A stretch of 64,000 bases of DNA, from NCBI RefSeq assembly GCF_021044585.1, contig NZ_CP087998.1, forward strand, positions 310,001-374,000, written 5' to 3'. The notes beneath the pieces were generated by a model, which was given only the letters and a program-made list of their open reading frames with translations, made no database searches and had not been told where the DNA came from. The stretch comes from Sulfurimonas sp. HSL-3221 (GTDB lineage Bacteria > Campylobacterota > Campylobacteria > Campylobacterales > Sulfurimonadaceae). The translations under genes were made by a program, and so were the position numbers. Below are positions 56,027 through 64,000 of the stretch, in pieces (the stretch's first letter is position 1; the number at the start of each line of letters is the position of its first letter).

Positions 56027-57022
56027 ATGGATCAAGTTTACAACCTGGCGATCATCGGGGCGGGCCCCGCCGGAATCGCTGCCGCGGTAGAGAGCTATCT
56101 GCTGGGGATGCGCGACATCATCATCCTGGAGAAGGGGCAGAGCCATAACGAGACGATCCGCAAGTACTACAAGGACAACAAGCGCGTTGACAAGGATTGG
56201 CAGGGGCAGAAGGTCGAGCTTGACGGCAACATCTATTTTATCGACGGTACAAAAGAGAGCACGCTTGATTTTTTTGATGAGGTGCTGGCGAAGCACTCGG
56301 TAAAACTGCAGCCGCAGACGGAGGTGCAGAAAATCGTCAGAGGCGACGACGGCATCTTCGACGTCATGGTCCCCGGCGGCAGCATCCGCGCGCGCTACGT
56401 CGTCGTCACCATCGGCCGGATGGGCAAACCGAACAAACCCGATTACAAGATCCCGCCCGCGATCCGCAAACAGGTCAACTACACCCTCGACGATGTCGGT
56501 GAGGGCGAGAAGATCCTCGTTGTCGGCGGGGGCGATTCGGCCGTCGAGTACGCCGTCGACCTGGCCGCGAAAAACGACGTAGCCATCTGCTACCGCCGCG
56601 CGACGTTCCGCCGGGCCAACCCCACGAATCAGACCGACATCGCCAACGCCATCGCCCACGGCGAGGTGCGCCCTATTCTCAACACGAACATCGAAGGGCT
56701 TGAAGAGGATGCGGGCAAAGTGAAAGTCCTCTTCGAAGAGCGCGAGCCGGAGAGTTTCGACCGCGTTATCTACGCCATCGGCGGGACGACGCCGAGCGCC
56801 TTCCTTACCGGTTCGGGCATCGGCATCGAAGAGGGGTGCCCGGTCCATGACGAGAACTACGAAAGCGACGTCCCGGGCATCTTTGTCGCCGGGGACATTA
56901 CCCAGGAACGCGGCGGCTCCATCGCCCTGGGGCTTAACCACGGTTTTTATATCGCGCGGCACATCCTCGACAACGACAAAACGCTGCGGCGCGATGACGA
57001 TGTCATCAAGCGTCTCGATTAA
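56027..57022 (+). CDS. thioredoxin reductase-like flavoprotein (NAD(P)-binding, no CxxC)
   Basis: A 331-residue FAD/NAD(P)H oxidoreductase with two Rossmann motifs: GAGPAGIAAAV (about residues 11-21) and VVGGGDSAVEYA (about 166-177). VFVAGDIT-like C-terminal segment (IFVAGDITQERGG) binds FAD. The CxxC of thioredoxin reductase is missing, as in YpdA/FNR2-type ferredoxin or bacillithiol-related reductases. TACAAT (55989-55994) is a probable -10; GGAGAG precedes the ATG. Redox partner unknown. Confidence 0.87.
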   Translation: MDQVYNLAIIGAGPAGIAAAVESYLLGMRDIIILEKGQSHNETIRKYYKDNKRVDKDWQGQKVELDGNIYFIDGTKESTLDFFDEVLAKHSVKLQPQTEVQKIVRGDDGIFDVMVPGGSIRARYVVVTIGRMGKPNKPDYKIPPAIRKQVNYTLDDVGEGEKILVVGGGDSAVEYAVDLAAKNDVAICYRRATFRRANPTNQTDIANAIAHGEVRPILNTNIEGLEEDAGKVKVLFEEREPESFDRVIYAIGGTTPSAFLTGSGIGIEEGCPVHDENYESDVPGIFVAGDITQERGGSIALGLNHGFYIARHILDNDKTLRRDDDVIKRLD

Positions 57023-57229
57023 GGGTCCCTGTAGAAGCTGAAACGAGCAGAAAATGATCCGTTCTCTAGAGGAGAATAAATCCGAAAACGGTATTGGTTG
57101 ATTGCAAAAGAGGTTATCAAATTACGAGGTGAGAGAAAGAAAGCGTGGTGAGGTAATGAACTCCTAGAGTTAAAACATTCAACGAGACCGGTTTTTCATC
57201 TGCTGAACGCTCTTTCTTTCCCGAAGGAA

Positions 57230-57258
57230 GATGTTTCCGCTTTTGCAGCGGAAACATC
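57230..57258. terminator. 12-bp perfect hairpin between convergent genes
   Basis: GATGTTTCCGCT (57230-57241) pairs fully with AGCGGAAACATC (57247-57258) across a 5-base loop. It lies between the convergent flavoprotein and lipoprotein genes and is likely a bidirectional terminator, although neither side has a strong T tract. The rest of 57023-57279 shows no gene. Confidence 0.6.
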
Positions 57259-57279
57259 TAAGATAGATACCTGATCTGA

Positions 57280-58932
57280 TTATTTAAAATAGAAGCGGGT
57301 GTCGATCAGATTCGCTTCCGTAGAGCCTGTGGTCGCGGCTTCATCATAATTGCCCCACAGAAGTTGCTGGTTTGGTGCAGCACCGCGTCTACAGTCAACG
57401 CTATCACCTGAACCGCCTGTGCCTCTGATCTCGAGAACCAGGTTTGAAACACCGTCATAGTGGAATGGCTTTTTCAGAGTGATGCCTACCCAGTCACCCG
57501 CTTTCACTGCAGGGGTGTTGATCATACCGGAAAAGACAAGGGTTTTATCTGTCATAAGGTTGTCTGCGAAAACACTTGATAAATCCATGGAAGTCGTGTG
57601 CGCCATGGTGACGTCGTAATCAAAGCCTGAATCCGCAGGATTGTCGGTGTTGGCTCTACACTCGATACGGTTGATCGTACCTGCAGATCCCAGTTGGTAA
57701 GCGCTGTAAAGCTGTTGCATAGAACCTACCGTGGCCCAGAACGGGAAGGCTTGTCCACTATTGCTGGTAGACATGAGAACATTTGTCGTTGCGCCGTTGA
57801 AGCGGAATTTGGCATTGTTGACATAGCCGTCTACCGTGCCTGTAGCGGTGTTAATGCCATAAACACGCTGGCTGCCCCCCATATCGACCGCTTCGGCATA
57901 GTTCAGACCCCCCTGTCCGATGGACGTTGTGAAATCGACGACAAGGTTGTCTGTCCCGTTATAGTTGAAGCTGCCGTCCAGAGGAATCCATACCCATCCG
58001 CCGGCAGGAATGCCGGCCGGGACATGGACGGTGACATCCTGTGCAACGGTTACAAACTTATCGGCGTTGTCGGCAAATGTCGCCGAAAGAACGTTAGATG
58101 ATGCATGCCCCATTTTAACGGTCATCGTATAGTTCCCTTCAACGGAGAGTTTGTTCAGCCGCAAGGCATAGCCGGTAATGGGACCGGAACCGTTGATATC
58201 GGCTGCCATGTACATGTTCTGTAAATGGAGATTTGCTCCTGTCGTCAATGGGTAGGCATGGTCCAGACCCGTGCCGTAGTACTGGGTGTTGTCCCCGCCG
58301 CTGAATGCGAATGTCGCTTTCAGCAGAGTCCCATCAAGACCGGTGGCTGTCGGTGAAACGGCGCCAAAATTATAGGCCCTGCGCGGCTCTGGCCTATCAC
58401 CTCTCTGGGCATAGAGGTTGGCTGAACATGCTGCGCTTCTTTCAAACTCAATGACAAGGTTGTCTTTACCATTATAAGCAAACGGTTCATCAAGCGTGAT
58501 GTCGAATGCTTCTCCCGCATTGCCGGCCGGGATGGTCAGTGTTCTGTTGTCGAAAACAGTCTGCAGTGAACCATAGCCATTTTCTACGTTGTCAGCGTAG
58601 GTGGCTGTCAGGTTCGATTCGCCGCTATGTCCCAACCTGATGGTCATCTGCGGACACGAAATCGCGGCGGGTTCGTCGTAAAAATAGTAAAGAGAGATCT
58701 TCTCTATATTACCCGAGCCCTCGATTTCCGAAGCCAGATACAGGTTCTGATACTTTTGATAGGCATCATCATTATTTAGCGGGTACCTATTGCCTGATGT
58801 CACGCTGTCAACGACCGTTTTCAGGAAAACCCCTGCCGGTGTTGACGATCCGCCACCGCCGCCACATGCCGTCATGGCCACGATGGCCGCCGCTGATACG
58901 GCTGCCGTTAGCATTTTGCTTACCAAATTCAT
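57280..58932 (-). CDS. surface lipoprotein with three ~165-residue repeats
   Basis: A 550-residue secreted lipoprotein. Signal peptide and lipobox end MTACGGGGGSS, with Cys at about residue 23. Three homologous units follow (about residues 45-210, 215-380 and 390-550). Each carries a strand pattern like 'MTIRLGHSG / MTVKMGHASS / VTMAHTTS', 'FADN', 'PFAYNGKDNLVIEF / SFNYNGTDNLVVDF / PFHYDGVSNLVLEI', suggesting beta-sandwich domains on the cell surface. Visibly lower in GC than neighbours and flanked by AT-rich spacers, so it may be acquired. ATG at 58932 chosen, six bases after AAGGAG. Confidence 0.75.
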   Translation of the reverse strand: MNLVSKMLTAAVSAAAIVAMTACGGGGGSSTPAGVFLKTVVDSVTSGNRYPLNNDDAYQKYQNLYLASEIEGSGNIEKISLYYFYDEPAAISCPQMTIRLGHSGESNLTATYADNVENGYGSLQTVFDNRTLTIPAGNAGEAFDITLDEPFAYNGKDNLVIEFERSAACSANLYAQRGDRPEPRRAYNFGAVSPTATGLDGTLLKATFAFSGGDNTQYYGTGLDHAYPLTTGANLHLQNMYMAADINGSGPITGYALRLNKLSVEGNYTMTVKMGHASSNVLSATFADNADKFVTVAQDVTVHVPAGIPAGGWVWIPLDGSFNYNGTDNLVVDFTTSIGQGGLNYAEAVDMGGSQRVYGINTATGTVDGYVNNAKFRFNGATTNVLMSTSNSGQAFPFWATVGSMQQLYSAYQLGSAGTINRIECRANTDNPADSGFDYDVTMAHTTSMDLSSVFADNLMTDKTLVFSGMINTPAVKAGDWVGITLKKPFHYDGVSNLVLEIRGTGGSGDSVDCRRGAAPNQQLLWGNYDEAATTGSTEANLIDTRFYFK

Positions 58933-58935
58933 CAT

Positions 58936-59194
58936 GTACTCCTTATATGATTTTGGTCGTGTTTTCATTACCTATTAACCATTCTACACCTTTACATATT
59001 GAGATTGCTTAAATAGAAAATAATAGTAAACATTAAGAATAGAAAAATTTTATATCATTAAAATAAATTATTATATATTTATAGGAAAAAGTTTTATGGA
59101 AAATAGGGAGAAAAACGGCTAGCGTTGTGTCCATTAGACCGATGGTTTTTGGGGGTAGTACTCTTTAGGCAGCAGCAGAAACGATATTCCGCTG
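58936..59194. other. AT-rich intergenic region
   Basis: About 259 bases without a gene. The part from 58970 to 59100 is almost pure AT with long A and T runs and no repeated element, serving as the promoter/upstream region of the lipoprotein gene. 59101-59194 returns to mixed composition just past the end of the memo gene. No RNA structure was recognised. Confidence 0.5.
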
Positions 59195-59974
59195 TTAGTA
59201 GAACACCGCCGAAGTATACCCGACGACGTTGCTCGTATCCTTCGTAGCCCAGCTGCTGGTGCGGTAGTCGAGGAGTTTGACGTTGAGGTCGTCGTTCTGC
59301 GCGGCGATCAGCACCCCCTCCACTCCGATGGCACCGCAGGCTTCGCATCCCGAATGCATCATGGAAGGTTCGCGTTTGTCAATGGCGTTCAGACAGATAT
59401 TGTCGAGCCTGTTCGCCTCCTCCTCCGTATAGAAGTGGCTCAGATCCGTACTGATGACGACGACGTTCTCTTCGTCTTTGAGCAGATCGGTAATGATGAC
59501 GCCGAGGGTTTTCGGATCGAAGGCGCCGTAGACCATCTCCACGACCTCAAGTTGTGGGGCATAATGCTTGATAAAAGGCATCTGAACCTCCGTCGAGTGT
59601 TCCATGTGCATCGCCGGCTCGAACGCAAGCCCGTAGGTCTCCTTAAGATGCTCGGCATACGCCCTGTCAATGGTCAGCGACCCCAGCGGAGTGGAGAACT
59701 CGTCGAAGAGGGAGACGCTCATCCCGTGAAAGGCTACCCGGTGGGACGGTCCGATGACGATGGCGCGTTTGGCGCTGCTGTGGCGCAGCTGCTCGAAGGC
59801 CAGGTGCGCAGTGAAGCCGGAGTACATGTACCCCGCGTGGGGGACGATCAGCGCCCGCGGCGTTTCGGGGACGTCGACGTTCCCCATCTCTTCGAACGCT
59901 TTGAAAAAGCGCTCGATCTCGGAAGCCTGGGCCGGGTAGAAGGAGCCGGCATGTGCTGTAGTGCGTGCGCTCAT
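59195..59974 (-). CDS. AmmeMemoRadiSam system protein B (Memo family)
   Basis: A 259-residue Memo-family protein. It has the LIVPHAGYMYSGFTA motif (about residues 43-57), FHGMSVS and SSDLSHFYTEEEANR-like HF motif (the actual text reads VISTDLSHFYTEEEANRLDN, about 172-191), and CGAIGVEGVL. Memo folds like a dioxygenase with a metal site of His/Cys residues. In prokaryotes it clusters with AMMECR1 and a radical SAM enzyme. Its start overlaps the next upstream AMMECR1 gene by 4 bases. No radical SAM partner is in the window. Confidence 0.9.
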   Translation of the reverse strand: MSARTTAHAGSFYPAQASEIERFFKAFEEMGNVDVPETPRALIVPHAGYMYSGFTAHLAFEQLRHSSAKRAIVIGPSHRVAFHGMSVSLFDEFSTPLGSLTIDRAYAEHLKETYGLAFEPAMHMEHSTEVQMPFIKHYAPQLEVVEMVYGAFDPKTLGVIITDLLKDEENVVVISTDLSHFYTEEEANRLDNICLNAIDKREPSMMHSGCEACGAIGVEGVLIAAQNDDLNVKLLDYRTSSWATKDTSNVVGYTSAVFY

Positions 59975-60552
59975 AGCACACCTCCTGTTTCAAGCGGGGC
60001 ATCCTCGAAATGCTCCGCCTGGTAGGTGAAGATCTCGGGATGGTGGTTGAGGACGTCCGTCCCCAGGCCGGCCTTGAGGCCGAGGTGGGCGAAGAAGGCA
60101 TCGAAATCGGGCAGCTCCTCCCAGACCTGCGGCAGGAAGGTTGCGCTGCGTCCCCCCAGCTGCAAAATGACCCCGTCGACGTTCGGGCGGATCTTGCGCC
60201 GGAGGTCTTCAGTATCGTTGTAGGGGAGGTTCTCCGGCACGCTCAACAGCGAAACTTCGACACTGCAGCGGCGGTATTCTCGGTCGGTCAGTGATGAAAA
60301 GCGGGGGTCGCTGAAGGCCGCCGATTTGGCGTTGGCAATGACGTCCTCGTAGAGTGAGGAGTGCGGGACGATGGAACCGATACAGCCGCGCAACGCCTTC
60401 CCCCCGATTTTGAGGGTGACGAAGGTGGCGCGCGGTTCGTCCAGTTCCGGGAATTGTGCAACCAGTTCGGCTTTATGAAATGGGAAAGGTTCGCCGAACG
60501 CCGATGTGATCGCTGCGCGTGCGAGCTGCAGCAGGAGGGTCTGAAGCGTCAT
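59971..60552 (-). CDS. AmmeMemoRadiSam system protein A (AMMECR1 family)
   Basis: A 193-residue AMMECR1-domain protein. Markers are FVTLKIGGKALRGCIGSI (about residues 44-61, with the conserved LRGCIG box), SDPRFSSLT (about 83-91) and VDGVILQLGGRSATFLPQVWEEL. The family is uncharacterised biochemically. The ATG at 60552 is chosen because AAGGAG lies six bases upstream; an in-frame ATG at 60567 would precede that site. It overlaps the Memo gene (ATGA). Confidence 0.92.
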   Translation of the reverse strand: MTLQTLLLQLARAAITSAFGEPFPFHKAELVAQFPELDEPRATFVTLKIGGKALRGCIGSIVPHSSLYEDVIANAKSAAFSDPRFSSLTDREYRRCSVEVSLLSVPENLPYNDTEDLRRKIRPNVDGVILQLGGRSATFLPQVWEELPDFDAFFAHLGLKAGLGTDVLNHHPEIFTYQAEHFEDAPLETGGVL

Positions 60553-60615
60553 AGCCGTCTCCTTCATGCCATATCTGATGATTATAGCACAAAAAATGTT
60601 ACCAGGTGTAACAGG

Positions 60616-61779
60616 CTAGCCGTGCAGCTCCTCTGCCGGCATTTGAACGATATGGAGCAGTTTGATGGCGATCATGACGACGATGACTTCGAAGAGCGAA
60701 GCCAGGATCAGCGCGTAGTAGTGGAGCTTGTCGATGCTGTTGTTGGTGTAGGCGAGGGTCGTAATGGCGATGAGGAGCGTCAGGGGCATGGCGTGGCTGA
60801 GGCCGATGCGCAGGGCGTCGCGCCACCCCATTGCCGGGGCGAAGATCTGTGCGGCGATCAGGCGGATTGCGATCATCAGGAAGGTGACCATCAGGGCTTT
60901 GGCAATTAGCCCCTCCATCATCAGTGCACTGAGATCGAACGTTGTGCCGATATAGATGAAAAAGAGGGGTACGAGAAAGCCGAAGCCGAAACTGCCGAGT
61001 TTCTCCGGAAGCTCATGTTTATGCTCGAAAAAGGTGGGGATGAACATCCCCGCGATAAAGGCGGCAAAGGCCAGTTCGAGGTCGAGGTAGAGCATGATGG
61101 CCACCAGCAGGAAAAGGATGCCGATGGAGAGGCGGACGTCCTGTTCTCGGTTGTCCACGTGGGGCATCAGCATCGTGGCGACTTCGGGAAACCACCAGAA
61201 AAAGAGCTGCAGCAGCTTGAACAGCAGCATGATAATCACGATAAAGAGGATGAGCGAACCGATGGTCTTGAACAGTCCGATGCCGTCGCCGTACTCGAGC
61301 GCGGCGGAGGAGACGGTCAGGATGGCGATAGAAACGACCTCACCGATCCCGCCGGCGAGCATGGCGAGGCCCAGCCATTCGGCTTTGCCGTACTCCTTGT
61401 TGAGGGCTGCGACGAGGCCGACGGAGATGAGCGGCAGCAGGACCATGAAGATGCGGCCGAGATCAAAATACCAGACGGCGATGCCGGAGAGGGCATAGAG
61501 GGCCGCGAGGTAGAGGGTGATGCGCCTCAGAACGGTGCGATCCAGACGCCAGAAGGTGCGCAGATTGATCTCCATTCCGGCGAGGAACATGAGAAACAAA
61601 AAGCCCACTTCTGCAATGAATTCGAAGAAGTGGCTGCCGTGCAACAGTCCGACGAAACCGAAAAAGGCGCCGAGGATGATCTCGATCGGCGTCGTGGGGA
61701 TCTTGAAGAGTTTGGCAAGGAAGGGGGAGAAGATGATGATCAGCGCCAGGGTGATAATGAGCGTGATATCATGATCCAT
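60616..61779 (-). CDS. CPA2 family cation:proton antiporter (KefB-like)
   Basis: A 387-residue membrane protein of about 12 helices. The early segment KIPTTPIEIILGAFFGFVG, the GMEINLRTFW motif (about residues 69-78) and GGIGEVVSIAILTV (about 144-157) are typical of monovalent cation/proton antiporters of the CPA2 group. No KTN/TrkA-N regulatory domain is present. Relatives export Na+ or K+ in exchange for protons. SD GGGGAG lies six bases before the ATG. It follows bioB by 3 bases, so the two may be cotranscribed. Confidence 0.87.
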   Translation of the reverse strand: MDHDITLIITLALIIIFSPFLAKLFKIPTTPIEIILGAFFGFVGLLHGSHFFEFIAEVGFLFLMFLAGMEINLRTFWRLDRTVLRRITLYLAALYALSGIAVWYFDLGRIFMVLLPLISVGLVAALNKEYGKAEWLGLAMLAGGIGEVVSIAILTVSSAALEYGDGIGLFKTIGSLILFIVIIMLLFKLLQLFFWWFPEVATMLMPHVDNREQDVRLSIGILFLLVAIMLYLDLELAFAAFIAGMFIPTFFEHKHELPEKLGSFGFGFLVPLFFIYIGTTFDLSALMMEGLIAKALMVTFLMIAIRLIAAQIFAPAMGWRDALRIGLSHAMPLTLLIAITTLAYTNNSIDKLHYYALILASLFEVIVVMIAIKLLHIVQMPAEELHG

Positions 61780-61782
61780 AGG

Positions 61783-62631
61783 TTACTCCCCGACACGGTC
61801 CGCAACGGCGAGGCCGAGATCGCGTAGCATCTCGAGGTCGGCATTGCGGTCGCGGCCTTCGGTCGTGAGGTAGTTCCCGACGACGATGGAGTTGGCGCCG
61901 GCGGCAAAAATCTCGTGCTGCCGTTCCCCGAACATCAGTTCCCGCCCGCCTGCGACCATGATGCGCTCTGCGTTCGGAAGCATCTGCCGCGTCAGCGTGA
62001 TAAGCTCCAGGGCTTCGTCCGTCGTGAGGGGGTTGGGACGCAGCGGCAGGGCCGGATTGTGGTGATAAAAATTGATGGGAACGGAGACCGGGTTCAGTTT
62101 CTGCAGGGAGGTGAGCATACTAATGCGGTCCTCCTGGCTCTCGCCCAAGCCGAAGATCCCGCCGGAGATCAGCTTGAGACCGACGGCATTGACGTTTTCG
62201 CAGGTCTCGAACCGTTCGTCCCAGGGGTGGGTGGTGCAGATCTGCGGGTAGAACTCCCGGGAGGTCTCGAGGTTGTGGTTGTAGGCTTTGATGCCGGATC
62301 GTTTGAGGGTTTCGAGCTGGGAAACGGAGGCGGTACCGTTGCAGGCGATCAGTCGCAGCCCAGGGACCTCAGCGTTGACGGATTCGGCGACTTCGCAGAC
62401 GAAATCGAGGGTACGTTCGTCAAGCCCTTTGTGCGCCGTGACCAGGCAGAAGCCAAGGGCACCGGAGGCTTTGGCTGCACGGGCCTCTTCGATGATGTCT
62501 GTGACGGGCTTTTGCTTGTAGCGGGCAATATCGGCCTTATAGCGTACACTCTGCGAGCAGAACTTGCAGTCTTCGCTGCAGGTGCCGCTGTTGATGTTGC
62601 TGATGGCGCACAGAAAAACCTTCTCGGTCAT
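61783..62631 (-). CDS. bioB: biotin synthase
   Basis: A 282-residue radical SAM enzyme that inserts sulfur into dethiobiotin. The [4Fe-4S] motif is CSEDCKFCSQS (about residues 18-28), and later YNHNLETS, RISML and PINFYHHNP segments match BioB. It is shorter than E. coli BioB (346), as in other Campylobacterota, and lacks the usual N-terminal helix. The start overlaps the phosphodiesterase gene stop by 4 bases. No other bio genes are in the window. Confidence 0.94.
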   Translation of the reverse strand: MTEKVFLCAISNINSGTCSEDCKFCSQSVRYKADIARYKQKPVTDIIEEARAAKASGALGFCLVTAHKGLDERTLDFVCEVAESVNAEVPGLRLIACNGTASVSQLETLKRSGIKAYNHNLETSREFYPQICTTHPWDERFETCENVNAVGLKLISGGIFGLGESQEDRISMLTSLQKLNPVSVPINFYHHNPALPLRPNPLTTDEALELITLTRQMLPNAERIMVAGGRELMFGERQHEIFAAGANSIVVGNYLTTEGRDRNADLEMLRDLGLAVADRVGE

Positions 62632-63149
62632 GCCGATTCCCTCTCGAAACTGAAGTGTCTGGCGTGGAAGGCTTCCTCTTCCAGCGGCCGGCTGTACTGG
62701 GTGACGCCAAACGTGTCATCCGTGATCTCAAGCATAGCACATTCCGAGACCGGTTTGGAGCGCGCGCATGCCTCGCCGGGATTGAGGTAGAGCGTCCCGT
62801 TTTTAAAATCGCACTCGAAGGTGTGGGTATGGCCGAAGAGCACGATCTGGGCGTCGGGTGCCATATAAAACGGCAGGTGCATCAGTTTGAATTTCGTTTT
62901 TGCCAGTTTGAAGTAGTGGGGCTCCTGCACCAGGCTGTAGCGGTTATGGACCGCCGCGAGATGGGGGTCGTTGTTGCCGTAGACGGCAACGTAGCGTTTG
63001 CCGCAGGTTTTCAGCTGTTGGAGCATCTCCTCTTTGACGATGTCGCCGCAGTGGATCAGAAACTCGGCCCCCTCGGCCAGCAGGTGGTCGATCACCTGCT
63101 GGGAGTAGTCCACTTTTTTATGGGTATCGGAGAGCAGCCCGATTTTCAC
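62628..63149 (-). CDS. YfcE/MJ0936-type metallophosphoesterase
   Basis: A 173-residue calcineurin-like phosphodiesterase. Metal ligands: LLSDTHKK (about residues 4-11), HCGDIV (about 34-39), GNNDPH (about 59-64) and GHTHTFE (about 105-111). YfcE-type enzymes hydrolyse phosphodiesters in vitro; the cellular substrate is not known. The gene is coupled to both neighbours by 4-base overlaps (topA upstream, bioB downstream). Confidence 0.9.
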   Translation of the reverse strand: MKIGLLSDTHKKVDYSQQVIDHLLAEGAEFLIHCGDIVKEEMLQQLKTCGKRYVAVYGNNDPHLAAVHNRYSLVQEPHYFKLAKTKFKLMHLPFYMAPDAQIVLFGHTHTFECDFKNGTLYLNPGEACARSKPVSECAMLEITDDTFGVTQYSRPLEEEAFHARHFSFERESA

Positions 63150-64000
63150 GCCTCTTCCTCAATCGGGGTGCGGTGCTTGCACTTGACGCACTCATAGACC
63201 TCTTTGCCGCGGTAGGTGCGGCGTGCGAGGACGCCGTCGCATCCCTCCTGGTCGCACTTCTTGTCGGTGGGCTCGAACTTCGAGATGAACTTGCATTTGG
63301 GGTAGTTCTCGCATCCCCAGAAGGCGCCGCGGCGCGACTGGCGGAAGAGTAGCTTGCCCCCGCAGTCCGGACAGGGGACCGCCGCCTCTGTCGGGGCTTC
63401 GAGGGGACGGGTGTTTTTGCATTTCGGGTAGGCGCTGCAGGCCAGGAATTTCCCGTTGCGGCCGCTTTTGATGACCATCGGGCTGCCGCACTTGTCGCAC
63501 ACCTCGTCGGTCGTTTCCGGTTCGACGGCGGGTTGCGCCTCGCTCCCCTCTTCGGCAACCTGTTCGGTGTATTTGCACTTGGGGAAACCGCTGCAGGCGA
63601 TGAATTTGCCGTAGCGGCCCGAGCGCATCAGCAGCTCCGATCCGCACTCGGGGCAGTTGCGGCCGATCGGCTCGGCCATCTTGAGACTCTTGATCTCTGT
63701 TTTCCCTTTGGTGATCTCCTCCATGAACGGGAAGTAGAAGTCAATAAGAACGCTCTGCCAGTCGTGGTGTTCGTCGGCGATCTTGTCGAGGATCTCCTCC
63801 ATATTGGCGGTGAAGTTCGCATCGACGATCTCCGGGAAGTGCTTCTCGAGCAGTTCGGTGACGGTAAAGGCGACTTCCGTCGGGACGATCTGGCGTTTTT
63901 CGATGTTGATATAGCTGCGGGCCTGCAGCGTCGAGATCGTCGGTGCGTACGTTGACGGGCGGCCGATCCCTTCGGCTTCGAGTTTCTTGATCAGGCTCGC
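63146..64000 (-). CDS. topA: DNA topoisomerase I, C-terminal part (5' end outside window)
   Basis: The frame is open from the window end (64000) to the stop at 63146, 284 residues visible. The first residues, ASLIKKLEAEGIGRPSTYA, are the conserved end of the core domain. Four Cys4 zinc ribbons follow: CPECG...CSGFPKC, CDKCG...CSAYPKC, CPDCG...CENYPKC and CDQEGC...CVKC. This matches type IA topoisomerase I, which relaxes negative supercoils. Active-site Tyr lies upstream, outside the window. The last 4 bases overlap the phosphodiesterase start. Confidence 0.95.
   Translation of the reverse strand, partial: ASLIKKLEAEGIGRPSTYAPTISTLQARSYINIEKRQIVPTEVAFTVTELLEKHFPEIVDANFTANMEEILDKIADEHHDWQSVLIDFYFPFMEEITKGKTEIKSLKMAEPIGRNCPECGSELLMRSGRYGKFIACSGFPKCKYTEQVAEEGSEAQPAVEPETTDEVCDKCGSPMVIKSGRNGKFLACSAYPKCKNTRPLEAPTEAAVPCPDCGGKLLFRQSRRGAFWGCENYPKCKFISKFEPTDKKCDQEGCDGVLARRTYRGKEVYECVKCKHRTPIEEEA

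Noticed and set aside
57230-57258. Intrinsic terminator with strong confidence
   Set aside because: The stem is perfect but neither strand has a good T tract, so it is kept only as a likely bidirectional terminator.

Overview
The window looks like the chromosome of a high-GC member of Campylobacterota (Epsilonproteobacteria), probably a Sulfurimonas-type sulfur or hydrogen oxidiser. This is an inference from gene content: a lone CetB-like PAS protein, DUF4492 beside cytochrome bd, paired YeeE/YedE proteins, the AmmeMemoRadiSam A/B pair, and topA next to a YfcE-type phosphodiesterase and bioB. No rRNA, tRNA, CRISPR array, transposase or phage gene was seen. Coding density is very high, and no gene-free stretch exceeds 300 bases (the longest are about 257, 259 and 245 bp).

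Layout. 1-12.2 kb holds housekeeping and small accessory genes: a cut amidoligase, a double CDGSH protein, an isoaspartyl methyltransferase relative, a PAS protein, an MFS transporter, DgkA, a ferritin-like protein, a beta-CASP nuclease, PEP synthase, a molybdate-binding protein, a DUF4010 membrane protein and a LOG-family protein. 12.2-19.5 kb holds membrane proteins, including a 1317-residue fusion of a CPA2 cation/proton antiporter to a type II (calcium-type) P-type ATPase, and a permease encoded as two overlapping halves. 19.6-24.4 kb is a cytochrome bd oxidase cluster (cydAB, a 39-residue membrane peptide, DUF4492) with two NifX-type proteins (one very His-rich) and two rhodaneses. 24.5-31.5 kb holds MtfA, DUF434, RNase Z, a flavin reductase and a MoxR/DUF58/TgpA-transglutaminase operon. 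31.6-32.7 kb encodes a YeeE/YedE sulfur transport pair.

32.7-47.2 kb is a metal-resistance island. It contains a two-component system, a Met-rich periplasmic protein, a CopB-type copper ATPase, a porin, a small cytochrome c, a CusABC-like RND efflux system with a Cys-containing lipoprotein, an SO_0444-type Cu/Zn exporter and ArsB. Three promoters in the island carry the same direct repeat (GTGTGCA or GTGTGTA, 4 bases, GTGTGCA), each exactly 8 bases from its -10 element. This makes a convincing candidate regulon for the OmpR-type regulator encoded there.

47.4-53.0 kb encodes an A2-type (YSHP) heme-copper oxidase whose subunit II carries two cytochrome c domains, together with heme O synthase and SCO. 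53.3-64 kb holds an MMPL exporter with a thioredoxin-like partner, a flavoprotein reductase, a lower-GC repeat-containing lipoprotein, Memo/AMMECR1, a CPA2 antiporter, bioB, a phosphodiesterase and the C-terminal part of topA.

Three signals are not explained by gene annotation. First, two copies of a ~144-bp intergenic repeat are about 75% identical without gaps, and their differences are largely compensatory base changes that preserve a pseudoknot. Second, six genes without a Shine-Dalgarno sequence have a -10 box exactly 6 bases before their ATG, which points to leaderless mRNAs. Third, a perfect nine-copy heptamer repeat ends inside the stop codon of the heme O synthase gene.
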